DNA of 64,000 nucleotides from Blautia pseudococcoides (GCF_001689125.2 NZ_CP015405.2:4800501-4864500), one strand, 5' to 3'. Counted from the first letter of the stretch, positions 46,370 through 56,550 are shown. The notes: generated by a model from the sequence alone, not told the origin. A program made the numbers and translations.

Positions 46370-48151
46370 ATGCCCATACAAAAAAAGTTCCATAAAATAT
46401 CCTGGACAAGACGTATGATCATAGCCCTGATCGTTGCCACCGTCATGCCTGCAGTCATTATTTCCTCGATAATTTTTAATGTGGCGGCAAAAAATCTTGA
46501 AAAACAGGCCTACGAACTGACCGATTATAAGATTACCCAGCGTGTCCGTTTTCTTGAACTGGATCTGCGGCAGGTGTTTGATCTGATTTACCAGACAGTA
46601 GTAGACCCTGCGGTGGCAGGGGCCATGGACAGCCTCAACCGTGGCAGAGAGCCGGTGGAGAGCAAAACAACCCTGCGTAGTAAATTCATATCCTATGGTC
46701 AGATGCTGGAGGCAGTCCAGAGTATGACATACATAGATGATCAGGGAGAAAACTACTATACCTACGAGAAATTCAACAGTGTCTATGACAATAATATGTG
46801 GTCTGACAAAGAGCGGCGTCTGGGACTGTGCAGTCAGACAAAAGAATCGGAATCAGCCGTGTTTTTGCCCACAATCCAGGAAGAACTTGCCGGGGGCAGG
46901 CAGATTGATCTATTTTATATAGCCATACCTGTTCAGGATTATGTGGCTGACAGTAATGTGGGAGTGCTTGTCATGGGAATCGGCATGGAATTTTTTCAAA
47001 ATTTGGATACCGGCGATGAGGAAGAGTCCCAGTGGAACGATATGGTGGAGGTTATAGACCCCCAGGGAAGAATCATATACTCCCAGGAGAAAGACAGAAT
47101 AGGAAAAATCTCGGAAGGTACTGATAAATCAGACAAAAGCCAGTTGATAAAGGAAAATCAGATTGAAAAATCAAACTGGACACTGAGGTCTTATGTAAAC
47201 CTTAAAGAAATAAAACAAAATCTATACGGTTTCCGGCAGGTGACTATATTGATTGGTATTATTTTTATTGTACCGTTTGTCGCAGTGGTCTGGGCACTGA
47301 GCAAATATTTTACAAGGAATCTCAGCATGCTCTCCATGAACCTGAAGAAAATAGGGGAAGGCCAGGTGGGGATGCAGCTTGATGCCACCATAGAAGATGA
47401 ATTTTATCCCGTCATCCAGCAATTTAACCAGATGTCAAAAAGTATTGAACGTCTGATAAAGCGGCTGAAACGGGAGCGTGCCCAGACAGAGGAGGCGGTG
47501 ACAAGGCAGAAACAGGCAGAGCTGCGCGCTCTGGAATCCCAGATTAACCCGCATTTTCTCTATAATACCCTGGACAGTATTAATTGGAGGGCTATTGAAA
47601 ATGAGGAATATGAAATCAGTGAGATGATTTCCTGTCTTGCGGACCTGCTCAGATACAGTATTACGGATATAGACGGGATGGTACAGGTGAGAGAAGAAAA
47701 ACAATGGCTGAACAAGTATCTTTTTCTGCAGCAGAAACGTTTTTCAGATAAGTTTACCTTTATTATCCGTATACCGGAGGAAGCGGAAGATATTCTGATA
47801 CATAAAATGCTGCTGCAGCCTATTATCGAAAATTGTGTGGTGCATGGCATTAATGAAATGAAAAAAGATGGAAAGATCACAGTTGAAGCATCCATGGAAG
47901 AGGGGAATCGGCTGCGGTTTGTTATTAAGGATAACGGAAAGGGAATAGGGGAGAAGACGCTGGCAAGGCTTAACCGTAAGGACAACAGAGGGGATATCGG
48001 CACGGATAATGTACGGGCAAGACTGGAGAGCTATTACGGAGGAGAAGCATTCATACGTTACTATAGTTCAGAGACGTCAGGAACAGTGGTAACCGTGGAA
48101 ATACCTTATGGAGAGGAAGTATATGCTAAAAGTAGTGATTGTGGAGGATGA
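46370..48151 (+). CDS. YesM-type sensor histidine kinase
   Basis: 593 residues. A signal-anchor helix (ALIVATVMPAVIISSIIFNV), an extracellular sensor of about 230 residues, a second helix (VTILIGIIFIVPFVAVVWAL) and a HAMP domain precede the His_kinase core (LESQINPHFLYNTLDSINW) and HATPase domain (LLQPIIENCVVHG, DNGKGIG). AAGGAAA lies upstream of the ATG. It overlaps the response regulator gene by 29 nt. It probably senses the glycan handled by the downstream GH31/GH127 locus. Confidence 0.9.
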   Translation: MPIQKKFHKISWTRRMIIALIVATVMPAVIISSIIFNVAAKNLEKQAYELTDYKITQRVRFLELDLRQVFDLIYQTVVDPAVAGAMDSLNRGREPVESKTTLRSKFISYGQMLEAVQSMTYIDDQGENYYTYEKFNSVYDNNMWSDKERRLGLCSQTKESESAVFLPTIQEELAGGRQIDLFYIAIPVQDYVADSNVGVLVMGIGMEFFQNLDTGDEEESQWNDMVEVIDPQGRIIYSQEKDRIGKISEGTDKSDKSQLIKENQIEKSNWTLRSYVNLKEIKQNLYGFRQVTILIGIIFIVPFVAVVWALSKYFTRNLSMLSMNLKKIGEGQVGMQLDATIEDEFYPVIQQFNQMSKSIERLIKRLKRERAQTEEAVTRQKQAELRALESQINPHFLYNTLDSINWRAIENEEYEISEMISCLADLLRYSITDIDGMVQVREEKQWLNKYLFLQQKRFSDKFTFIIRIPEEAEDILIHKMLLQPIIENCVVHGINEMKKDGKITVEASMEEGNRLRFVIKDNGKGIGEKTLARLNRKDNRGDIGTDNVRARLESYYGGEAFIRYYSSETSGTVVTVEIPYGEEVYAKSSDCGG

Positions 48152-48869
48152 ATATATGGCCCAGACAGGACTGGGGCATCTGATTGAGAAGATCAATCCG
48201 GAATATCATATTGCAGGTTATGCAGATAACGGCTGTGATGGAATGGTCCTGGTTAAAGAGGTGAAACCTGACATCGTTATCACGGATATTAAGATGCCCA
48301 GGATGAATGGACTGGAAATGATTGAAAGCCTGAGGAAGATCCATATGGACTGCCTGTTTGTGATCCTGAGCGGTTATGCAGAGTTCTCTTTTGCGCAGCA
48401 GGGAATTTCTCTGGGTGTGACGGATTATCTGTTGAAGCCGGTGACTGTGCAGAAGATCAAAGACCTGATGGAGCGGCTGGAGCAAAAACTGAAGCCTGTC
48501 CGCCGGGAGGCAAAAAAGGAGGAGGCGGTTTATTCTCTTCTTGTCACAAAGGTGATCGGATATATACATGAACACTATCAGGATAAACTGACACTGGATG
48601 ATCTGGCGGAGAGGTATAAGGTAACACCTGAATATCTGAGCCGTATGTTTTCCAGGGAGGTTGGCCGTCCTTTTGTCAATTATCTGAAAGAGTACCGGAT
48701 TGGCAAGGCTAAGGAAATGCTGCAGAAGGGAAACAGAAAAATATATGAGATTGCTTTTGAAGCAGGATATTCGGACGTGAAATATTTTTGCCGGGTATTT
48801 AAAGAGGTTACAGGAGTATCCCCGAAAAAATATCTTCAGTATGGTGAAAACGAAGACAAAATAGAATGA
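48123..48869 (+). CDS. REC-AraC response regulator
   Basis: 248 residues from the ATG at 48123, directly behind GGAGAGGAAG; the frame opens at 48108. The receiver domain carries VVIVEDEYMAQ and IVITDIKMPRMNG. The C-terminal AraC helix-turn-helix has LTLDDLAERYKVTPEYLSRM and IYEIAFEAGYSDVKYFCRVF. It is unusually short for YesN relatives because the middle domain is missing (compare 492 residues at 33004). Likely activator of the ABC/GH31/GH127 operon downstream. Confidence 0.9.
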   Translation: MLKVVIVEDEYMAQTGLGHLIEKINPEYHIAGYADNGCDGMVLVKEVKPDIVITDIKMPRMNGLEMIESLRKIHMDCLFVILSGYAEFSFAQQGISLGVTDYLLKPVTVQKIKDLMERLEQKLKPVRREAKKEEAVYSLLVTKVIGYIHEHYQDKLTLDDLAERYKVTPEYLSRMFSREVGRPFVNYLKEYRIGKAKEMLQKGNRKIYEIAFEAGYSDVKYFCRVFKEVTGVSPKKYLQYGENEDKIE

Positions 48870-48882
48870 TTTGAAAATAGAT

Positions 48883-48931
48883 AAAATGACCTGATATGTG
48901 TAGTGAAAAACATATATTTGGTCATTTTTTT
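48883..48931 (+). terminator. Rho-independent terminator
   Basis: The stem AAAATGACC / GGTCATTTT has extra inner pairing (ATATGTG / CATATAT) and ends in a run of seven T. It lies just after the response regulator gene. Confidence 0.8.
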
Positions 48932-49083
48932 GTGCAAAAGAATCCACTTTTGTTAAAATCGTATAATTTTGTCTGAAAATGAAAACTGATATAATAAAAT
49001 CATCTTAAAGAGAGCAGTAAAAATACCGGTATTTGAAAAAGGCAACAAGTTGTAACAAAAACACAGAGTATTGGAGGAAAGAA

Positions 49084-50376
49084 ATGAAAAAAAGATATTT
49101 GGCGATGGCACTGACAGGAATGATGACGGCAGGCCTGATGGCTGGCTGTGGAAATTCAGGTGATACGCAGGCGGACACAGCAAAAGCTGCAAAGGATGAA
49201 AAAACAGCAGATACAGGGAAAGATTCTGACGGCGGGGGAAAAACGGAGGTTGTACTGTGGCATAGTATGGTATCTCCTGAGGTGGAGCCGTTCCAGGAGA
49301 TGATAGATAATTTTAATGCACAGAGTGAAAAGGCAACTGTTGTGACAGAATGGGTTGCCAGGGATGAGCAGACAAAACAGCTCACGATCGGCAATATGGC
49401 AGGTGAACTGCCGGATATGGTATTTGTGGACAACCCGGAAGTGATCAATTATGGAGAGATGGGGGTATTCCAGGATATCAAGAAACAATTTGACGGATGG
49501 GATGAAAACCAGTTCCTGGACAGTATCACAAATTCCTGTGTATATGAAGGCAAAATGTACGGTGTTCCTTATATCGGAAACAACCTTGCCCTGTTTTATG
49601 ATAAGGATATGCTTGCAGCCGCGGGCGTGGAAGCGCCGACAACCTGGGAGGAGCTGGTGGATGCAGCCAAAAAGACTACAAAAGATGGTGTCTACGGCCT
49701 GGGATTTTCAGCGATCAAAAATGCGGAGTGTACATTCCAGTTTATGCCGTTCCTCTGGTCAGCAGAGGGGGACTGGGCGGATATGGGATCGGATGACAGC
49801 ATAAAGGCCATGACTTATTACTCTGATTTCGTGAAAAACGGATTTGCCAATAAAGAAGTTTTAAACTGGTCACAGGCTGACGTGTGCAAACAATTTGCCT
49901 CCGGCAACTGTGCAATGATGGTAAACGGGTCCTGGAACGTGGGGACACTCAGAAATGATGCGCCGGATAAGAACTGGGGAGTTGTACCCATTCCGCAGGA
50001 CAAAGTACCTGCATCCTGTCTGGGAGGCGAAGCTCTTTGTATCACAAAGAATGCAGATGCTGACGCCTGCTTTGAGTTTATTGAATATCTTTGCGGAAAG
50101 GAAATTTCTGCTCCTTACGCAAAGAGTGTAGCAAAATTCTCTCCCCGTTCCGATGTGGATATTGATAAAGAGTTTGCAGATGATCCGGAGATGAAGGTAT
50201 TTGCTGAACAGATGGAAAATACAAAACCACGCGGGCCCTATCCAAAATGGACAGAGGTGGATAATGTTATCATTGAAGCCTGCCAGAGTGCGCTGACAGA
50301 GGCGAAGACGCCGGAGCAGGCATGCAGGGATGCAGCCGCGGCAATTGCGGATATTGAGGAATCATTAAAAAAATAA
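49084..50376 (+). CDS. Sugar-binding lipoprotein
   Basis: 430 residues from the ATG at 49084 (GGAGGAAAG just upstream; the frame opens at 49033). The signal peptide MKKRYLAMALTGMMTAGLMA ends at a lipobox before Cys22. The mature part is a family 1 carbohydrate binder (VVLWHSMVSPEVEPFQEMID, then DKNWGVVPIPQDKVP). It is separated from its permeases by a terminator-like hairpin, a common way to make more binding protein than channel. Confidence 0.92.
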   Translation: MKKRYLAMALTGMMTAGLMAGCGNSGDTQADTAKAAKDEKTADTGKDSDGGGKTEVVLWHSMVSPEVEPFQEMIDNFNAQSEKATVVTEWVARDEQTKQLTIGNMAGELPDMVFVDNPEVINYGEMGVFQDIKKQFDGWDENQFLDSITNSCVYEGKMYGVPYIGNNLALFYDKDMLAAAGVEAPTTWEELVDAAKKTTKDGVYGLGFSAIKNAECTFQFMPFLWSAEGDWADMGSDDSIKAMTYYSDFVKNGFANKEVLNWSQADVCKQFASGNCAMMVNGSWNVGTLRNDAPDKNWGVVPIPQDKVPASCLGGEALCITKNADADACFEFIEYLCGKEISAPYAKSVAKFSPRSDVDIDKEFADDPEMKVFAEQMENTKPRGPYPKWTEVDNVIIEACQSALTEAKTPEQACRDAAAAIADIEESLKK

Positions 50377-50417
50377 AATGTTGCATTTGCCGATCACAGG
50401 CAACTGACATTACCAGG

Positions 50418-50463
50418 AGTCTGCCGGGTTTTTCGGTCTTAAGAAATCCCGGCAGACTTTTTG
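50418..50463 (+). terminator. Intra-operon terminator/attenuating hairpin
   Basis: A perfect 11-bp GC-rich stem AGTCTGCCGGG / CCCGGCAGACT followed by TTTTTGAC lies between the binding-protein and permease genes. No new promoter is obvious in the 30 bp left, so partial read-through is expected. Confidence 0.85.
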
Positions 50464-50493
50464 ACTCTAAATACCTGAAAAGGAGCGGACATT

Positions 50494-51399
50494 ATGGGCA
50501 GTAAATATTCCAGAAACAGCAGGCGGGAAATACGAAACGGATATGCATATATTATGCCGGCGCTGATCTTTATGGTCGCTATGATCGGATTTCCCATTCT
50601 GTATAATTTTTATATCAGCTTTTTTGATATGACAGCACAAAGCGTAGGCATAGGCCATGCGGAATTCATCGGTCTTAAGAACTATGAAGCGATTTTCAGT
50701 GACCCAACCATGTGGAAGGCTGTTAAAAATACATTTTTCTATACAATTTTTTGTATTGTATTTCAGTTTATGATCGGATTTGCTTTTGCTATGTTTTTCA
50801 GTAAAAAATTTAAGGCCGCGAGATATTTAAAGGGCCTTATGGTAATCAGCTATATGCTTCCCATGACAGTGGTAGGACTTATGTTTAAGTTCATGCTGAG
50901 CCCCACAAACGGTGTTATCAATGATATTCTTATGAATCTGCATCTTGTGAAAGCACCTGTGGAATGGCTGCTGAATGAAAAAACAGTTATCTGGGGGCTT
51001 ATCATTGCCAATACCTGGGTGGGAATTCCTTTTAATATGCTGTTATTATCAACCGGTCTTGACAATGTCCCCCAGGATGTCTATGAGAGTGCGTCTATTG
51101 ACGGTGCAAATTCCGTACAGAGGTTTTTCTATATTACTGTGCCGATGATCAAGCAGTCTATTCTTTCTGTTTTGATATTGGGATTTGTATATACGTTTAA
51201 AGTCTTTGATTTGGTCTATGTGACTACAGGAGGAGGGCCGGTGGATGCCTCAGAGGTTCTTTCCACATACTCGTACCGTCTTTCCTTTAAGACTTATTAT
51301 TTCGGACAGGGGGCGGCTGTGGCAAATGTATTGTTCCTCTGCCTGTTCGTGGTGGCATTGGTATATCTGAAATTGATCGGAAAAGATGAGGTGAGTTGA
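50494..51399 (+). CDS. Sugar ABC permease (MalF/UgpA type)
   Basis: 301 residues with six membrane helices and the EAA loop YESASIDGANSVQRFFYITV. The N-terminus RNGYAYIMPALIFMVAMIGF is typical of CUT1 permeases. AAAGGAG precedes the ATG. The next permease gene starts 2 nt after its stop. Confidence 0.92.
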   Translation: MGSKYSRNSRREIRNGYAYIMPALIFMVAMIGFPILYNFYISFFDMTAQSVGIGHAEFIGLKNYEAIFSDPTMWKAVKNTFFYTIFCIVFQFMIGFAFAMFFSKKFKAARYLKGLMVISYMLPMTVVGLMFKFMLSPTNGVINDILMNLHLVKAPVEWLLNEKTVIWGLIIANTWVGIPFNMLLLSTGLDNVPQDVYESASIDGANSVQRFFYITVPMIKQSILSVLILGFVYTFKVFDLVYVTTGGGPVDASEVLSTYSYRLSFKTYYFGQGAAVANVLFLCLFVVALVYLKLIGKDEVS

Positions 51400-51401
51400 C
51401 T

Positions 51402-52244
51402 ATGATGAAGCAGCGGACAAAAAACATGATTGATACCATAATAGCAGTTATAATAGCGGCAATATTTCTCTTTCCCATGTACTGGATCATTATCAGTTCC
51501 CTGAAATCCGATACTGAGATTTTTGCGCAGGTACAGACATGGTTTCCAAAGGAGATCCATTGGGAGAATTACATAGACCAGTTTCAGAATAAATCCAATA
51601 CAGCTAACATTTTTGTTCAGTTTAAGAATAGCTGGATCATAGCCATAGGTTCCATGGTGCTCTCACTTGTCCTGTCTATTCCCGCCGGATATGGGCTGTC
51701 AAGATTTAAGATTCCGGGGAAGAAACCGATCCTGATGATTTTTCTGACAACACAGATGCTACCCTGTTCCCTGGTGCTGACGCCACTGTTCCTGATCTAT
51801 AACAAAGCGGGGCTTTTGAATACATATCTTGCGCCTATCCTGGCTACAGCTACAATATCCATTCCATTTGTGATCATGGTGCTCAGGCCTATTTTCATGG
51901 AATGCCCCAAGGAGATAGAGGAGGCGGCAAGAATTGACGGGTGTAATTACTTTACGGCATTTCTCAGAGTTACACTGCCGATATGTAAGAGCGGTATCAT
52001 AACGGCTGCGGCATTTTCTTTTATTTTTGCATGGAATGATTTGGTGTATTCCATAACCTTTAACAACAAAGGCGATTTGCTTCCCATGACATCCGGGATC
52101 TATCAGTTTCTCGATGCATACGGAACAAAATGGAATATGATCATGGCATATGGTGTGATCATTGTGCTGCCAATCGTGGTGTTGTTTGTATGCCTGCAGA
52201 AGTATATTGTGGGCGGACTGGTGGGCGGTGCCGTGAAGGGCTGA
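51402..52244 (+). CDS. Sugar ABC permease (MalG/UgpE type)
   Basis: About 280 residues with six helices and the EAA loop EEAARIDGCNYFTAFLRVTL; the C-terminus KYIVGGLVGGAVKG is the usual end of this subunit. I chose the ATG at 51402 (or 51405) behind GAGGTGAG. It is the second channel subunit and is followed after 37 nt by the GH31 gene. Confidence 0.9.
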   Translation: MMKQRTKNMIDTIIAVIIAAIFLFPMYWIIISSLKSDTEIFAQVQTWFPKEIHWENYIDQFQNKSNTANIFVQFKNSWIIAIGSMVLSLVLSIPAGYGLSRFKIPGKKPILMIFLTTQMLPCSLVLTPLFLIYNKAGLLNTYLAPILATATISIPFVIMVLRPIFMECPKEIEEAARIDGCNYFTAFLRVTLPICKSGIITAAAFSFIFAWNDLVYSITFNNKGDLLPMTSGIYQFLDAYGTKWNMIMAYGVIIVLPIVVLFVCLQKYIVGGLVGGAVKG

Positions 52245-52281
52245 TCGTTCAGGTGATTTTTGGAAAGGAGAGACACATCGG

Positions 52282-54327
52282 ATGAAAGGTATTGTAAAAG
52301 GTGAGCAGGAGCGCTTAAGCTGGCGGTATGATGATGAACTGCTGTACATTGAGGCATGGGGCAGGGACAGCCTGCGGGTCAGAAGTACACATTTGGAGAA
52401 AATGCCGGAAAAGGACTGGGCTTTGGAACCACAGGGTGAAGTGAAGCCGATCATTAAAATCTCAGAGGATTCTGCCAGTATAACAAATGGTAAAATATGC
52501 GCAAGAATCAATACATACGGTTATATTACTTTCTATAATGAGAAGAACGTGGAAATTCTGAAGGAACGCTGGGAAACCAGGGAGGTTCCGGTGGATATGA
52601 TGGCGACGGAGAATTACGCCCGCGTCCTGAAAGAATGGGGCGGCACCGTACCGAAGGCGGTTATGACTTTTCAGTCAAATAAAAACGAAAAAATTTACGG
52701 CATGGGCCAATATCAGATGGAATATCTGGACTTAAAGGGATGTGAGCTTGAACTCTGCCATAAAAATTCTCAGACAAGCATTCCTTTTTACATTTCAAAT
52801 AAAGGGTATGGCTTTTTATGGAACAATCCGGCAGTGGGAACTGTTAATTTCGCCAAGAACCTGACCCGATGGACAGCAGAGGCATCCTGCGTAATTGATT
52901 ATTGGATCACAACAGGGGAGACACCAGCCGAAATTTTGGAAAATTATACGGCAGTTTCAGGGCGGCCGGGGGAATTTCCGAAGTGGGCGTCCGGCTTCTG
53001 GCAGAGTAAGCTGCGGTATCACAACCAGGATGAGGTACTTGAAACTGCCAGGGAATATAAGAGAAGAGGACTTCCCTTATCTGTGATAGTTATAGATTTT
53101 TTTCACTGGAAACATCAGGGAGACTGGTCATTTGACCCGGAATATTTTCCTGATCCCAAAGCTATGGTGGACGAGCTGAAAGAGATGGGCGTTGAACTCA
53201 TGGTATCTGTATGGCCTACAGTGGAGCCGTACAGTGAGAATTATGCCAGGCTGAAACAATTGGGATTTTTGACCAGGGCGGACCGGGGGGTGAGGACACA
53301 GTATCATTGTCTGGGCGCTCAGGTATTTTTTGATCCCACAACACAGGGAGCAAGGGAGTTTTTATATGAAAAGCTGAAAGAGAACTATGGGAAATACGGT
53401 ATCCGCATTTTCTGGCTGGATGAGGCAGAACCGGAATATCAGCAGTTTGATTATGATATTTACCGTTACCAGGCTGGCTCTGCCAGAGAAATTGGCGGCA
53501 TATATCCGCTTTGTTACAGTCAGGCCATCTATGACGGAATGAAAAAAGACGGGATTGAAGATCCCATGAATCTTACCCGAAGTGCATGGGCAGGCAGCCA
53601 GAAATTCGGGACACTTTTGTGGTCCGGGGATATATATTCCAGTTTCCGTTCCTTCCGTATGCAGATTCAGGCAGGTTTAAATGCCGGTATGGCCGGAATT
53701 GCATGGTGGACAAGTGATATCGGCGGTTTCTGGGGCGGAGATCCGGAGAGTGAAGAATTCCGTGAGCTTCTTGTCAGATGGTTCCAGTTTGGCGTGTTCA
53801 GTCCGATATGCCGGCTTCACGGTCATCGCCGCCCCTCCGGAACCCTGCCGGAAGTTGTGGACAGCGGGATGTTCGACTTTAATACCTGCGGACCAAATGA
53901 GGTATGGAGTTACGGAGAAAAAAATTATGGGATTCTAAAAGAGCTGTTGATGCTGCGGGAGAGAATGCGTCCCTATGTGGAGGAAACAGCAGCCGGGGCC
54001 TCCGAAACAGGACTGCCCATGCTCAGAACCCTGTTCTTTAACTATCCGGAAGATGAAAACTGCTGGGAGACTGAAGATGAAATTATGTTGGGAAGGGATC
54101 TTCTGGCAGCACCGGTCACGTATCCGGGGATGACTTCCAGAGAGGTATATCTGCCCAAAGGAGACAGATGGATCGATTATTATAATGGGAAAATGTATGA
54201 AGGCGGTCAGACATTGATGTACCCTACACCTCTGGAAGTGATACCGTTTTTTATCAGAGAGGGATCCGGGCAGTATGAGAGAATCAGGGGACAGGCAGAG
54301 GGAGGCTTATGCGGATGGAAAAATTAG
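52282..54327 (+). CDS. Glycoside hydrolase family 31 (alpha-xylosidase/alpha-glucosidase)
   Basis: 681 residues. An N-terminal beta-sandwich and a (beta/alpha)8 barrel carry the nucleophile Asp380 in FWLDEAEPE and acid/base Asp450 in LLWSGDIYSSF, followed by AGIAWWTSDIGGFWGGD. The WLDE-AEPE form resembles alpha-xylosidases of the YicI type more than the WNDMNE form of alpha-glucosidases, so an alpha-xyloside is the first guess. No signal peptide; cytoplasmic. It overlaps the GH127 gene by 13 nt. Confidence 0.9.
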   Translation: MKGIVKGEQERLSWRYDDELLYIEAWGRDSLRVRSTHLEKMPEKDWALEPQGEVKPIIKISEDSASITNGKICARINTYGYITFYNEKNVEILKERWETREVPVDMMATENYARVLKEWGGTVPKAVMTFQSNKNEKIYGMGQYQMEYLDLKGCELELCHKNSQTSIPFYISNKGYGFLWNNPAVGTVNFAKNLTRWTAEASCVIDYWITTGETPAEILENYTAVSGRPGEFPKWASGFWQSKLRYHNQDEVLETAREYKRRGLPLSVIVIDFFHWKHQGDWSFDPEYFPDPKAMVDELKEMGVELMVSVWPTVEPYSENYARLKQLGFLTRADRGVRTQYHCLGAQVFFDPTTQGAREFLYEKLKENYGKYGIRIFWLDEAEPEYQQFDYDIYRYQAGSAREIGGIYPLCYSQAIYDGMKKDGIEDPMNLTRSAWAGSQKFGTLLWSGDIYSSFRSFRMQIQAGLNAGMAGIAWWTSDIGGFWGGDPESEEFRELLVRWFQFGVFSPICRLHGHRRPSGTLPEVVDSGMFDFNTCGPNEVWSYGEKNYGILKELLMLRERMRPYVEETAAGASETGLPMLRTLFFNYPEDENCWETEDEIMLGRDLLAAPVTYPGMTSREVYLPKGDRWIDYYNGKMYEGGQTLMYPTPLEVIPFFIREGSGQYERIRGQAEGGLCGWKN

Positions 54328-56285
54328 TTTCGCCAAAGCTGTCAGATGTGAAGATAGAGGACAGATTTTGGAGCAGATATATTAAACTGGTGCGGGAGAA
54401 GATGCTGCCGTATCAATGGGAAGTATTGAATGACAGGGTAAGCGATGCGGCGAAAAGCCACTGTATTGAGAACTTTAAAATTGCCGCAAAAGAGAGTACA
54501 GGAAAGTATTACGGAATGGTATTTCAGGATACGGATGCGGCAAAATGGCTGGAAGCCCTGGCTTACAGCCTGGAAGGAGAAAAGAACAGCGAACTGGAAA
54601 AAGAGGCTGATGAAGTTATAGATTTGATCGGAAGGGCGCAGCAGAAGGACGGATATCTGGACACATATTATACCATTCAGGAGCCTTTGGGAAGATGGAG
54701 CAATTTAAGGGAAGGACATGAATTATATACTGCCGGGCATATGATCGAAGCTGCAGCGGCATATTATCAGGCTACGGGGAAGGACATTTTTTTGAAAATC
54801 GTATGCAGACTGGCAGACTGTATCTGTAATACCTTTGGCCCGGATGAAGGAAAGATCCATGGATGTCCCGGGCATCCTGAGATCGAGCTGGCACTTGTTA
54901 AGCTTTACCGTCTGACAAGAGATGAAAAGTATCTGAATATGGCAAAGTATTTCCTGGATATCAGGGGCAGTCAGAGTCCCAGCCACTTTGAGGAAGAACA
55001 GAAGATGGACGGGTTCCATCACATTTTTCCTGAGTTTGAGCATCTGGGATATAATAATATACAGGCGCATAAGCCGATACGGAAGCAGAAGAAGGCGGAC
55101 GGACATGCGGTCAGGGCTTTATATTTGTATTCGGCTATGGCTGATGTGGGATACGAATGCAGAGATGAGAGTTTATTGGATGCCTGCAGAACACTATTTG
55201 ATCATATTACCGGCGCGCAGATGTTTATCACCGGCAGCGTAGGGGCAGCGGCTGACGGGGAATGTTTTACCTGTGATTATGACCTGCCTAACAATTATAA
55301 CTATTCGGAGACGTGTGCTTCTGTAGCGCTTGCCATGTTCTCACTGAGAATGTTCCAGGTAGAGGGAGACGGAAAATACATGGATATCGCCGAGAGGGCG
55401 CTTTATAATACAGTCCTTGGCGGTATGTCGTTAAACGGGACAGAATTTTTCTACGTGAATCCTCTGGAGGTGGTACCGGAACAGTTAAAAGCAAACAGAA
55501 CCCTTCATCATGTACTTCCCTCCCGGAGAAAGTGGCTTGGTGTTGCCTGCTGCCCTCCCAATATTGCCCGTACACTTACCGGCCTTGGGAATTATATTTA
55601 TTCTGAAAATGAGGATACTCTGTTTGTCAATCTTTTTATCGCCGGAAAGTGCTCAGTAAAATTAAAGGAAGGCACCATATCTGTGTCTGTCCAGACAGAT
55701 TATCCCTATGACGGCAAGGTGAAAATAACAGTGGAAAACCATGAAGGAATTCCGTTTTCCCTTGCAGTACGCGAGCCTGGATGGACAAAAGTGGAGCAGA
55801 TGATCAGTAAGAGCGGAAAAGAAGTTTCAGTCAGACGGGAGAAGGGATATCTGTACACTGAAAAAACAGTTTGGGAGAGCCAAGCAGAGTTTATTTTTGA
55901 AATACCTTTAAAACCTGTCCTGATGTGTGCCCATCCCCGCGTTGCTTCGGATGCAGGGAAGGCGGCAATCGTACGGGGACCTTTGGTGTATTGTCTGGAG
56001 GAAGCCGATAACGGAAAAAATCTGGGAGCTGTCGTACTGGATGCCGGCGGCAGTATAGAGCCGGTATTTCAGGAGGATTTACTGGGAGGGACTACCGCTG
56101 TTTTAGCGGATGCCTGGCGCGTAAGTGAAAAAGGATGGGAAGGGAAATTATATCAGCCTGTGACGGAACGATTGGAGAAATGCAGGGTTAAAGCGGTGCC
56201 GTACTGTATGTGGAATAACAGGGGGGAAGGGGAGATGCGTGTGTGGCTGCGGGTGATGAAAGAATATCAGGACAATACGCAATGA
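54315..56285 (+). CDS. Beta-L-arabinofuranosidase, glycoside hydrolase family 127
   Basis: 656 residues from the ATG at 54315, 9 nt after GGAGG; an in-frame ATG at 54309 is closer. It is an (alpha/alpha)6 barrel of the former DUF1680 family. The motif VACCPPNIARTL provides the Cys nucleophile and zinc ligands (Cys412/Cys413), and GGMSLNGTEFFYVNPLE is also conserved. It releases L-arabinose from beta-linked arabinofuranosides. No signal peptide, so it works on imported oligosaccharides, together with the coupled GH31 enzyme. Confidence 0.9.
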   Translation: MEKLVSPKLSDVKIEDRFWSRYIKLVREKMLPYQWEVLNDRVSDAAKSHCIENFKIAAKESTGKYYGMVFQDTDAAKWLEALAYSLEGEKNSELEKEADEVIDLIGRAQQKDGYLDTYYTIQEPLGRWSNLREGHELYTAGHMIEAAAAYYQATGKDIFLKIVCRLADCICNTFGPDEGKIHGCPGHPEIELALVKLYRLTRDEKYLNMAKYFLDIRGSQSPSHFEEEQKMDGFHHIFPEFEHLGYNNIQAHKPIRKQKKADGHAVRALYLYSAMADVGYECRDESLLDACRTLFDHITGAQMFITGSVGAAADGECFTCDYDLPNNYNYSETCASVALAMFSLRMFQVEGDGKYMDIAERALYNTVLGGMSLNGTEFFYVNPLEVVPEQLKANRTLHHVLPSRRKWLGVACCPPNIARTLTGLGNYIYSENEDTLFVNLFIAGKCSVKLKEGTISVSVQTDYPYDGKVKITVENHEGIPFSLAVREPGWTKVEQMISKSGKEVSVRREKGYLYTEKTVWESQAEFIFEIPLKPVLMCAHPRVASDAGKAAIVRGPLVYCLEEADNGKNLGAVVLDAGGSIEPVFQEDLLGGTTAVLADAWRVSEKGWEGKLYQPVTERLEKCRVKAVPYCMWNNRGEGEMRVWLRVMKEYQDNTQ

Positions 56286-56391
56286 TAAGACGCGTATTGA
56301 AAGCAGACTGTCATTAAACCGGACTTTGGGGGAATCAGAGGAACCCGTATATACATTTTTTATTTCTGGTACATAATTTTTATAGCAGTGA

Positions 56392-56424
56392 CAAATCCGG
56401 CAGCAATGCCGGATTTGTGTTATA
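56392..56424 (+). terminator. Rho-independent terminator
   Basis: The perfect stem CAAATCCGGCA / TGCCGGATTTG with a 4-nt loop, about 107 nt past the GH127 gene, ends that operon. The T tail is weak. Confidence 0.8.
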
Positions 56425-56550
56425 AAAAAATATATTTATAGGAAAAGGACATTTAAGAAAGTTGGAAATTTCGCGGATAAAATGTTATACTAACTGATAC
56501 ATGATAATCGTAATTACCATTTAACGTCAAAAAGGATAAGGTGATAAGAA

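Noticed and set aside
52103..52511. Overlapping minus-strand ORFs opposite the permease and GH31 genes (and many similar ones across 22-64 kb)
   Set aside because: These are antisense shadows of well-supported genes, with no start signals and improbable amino-acid composition.
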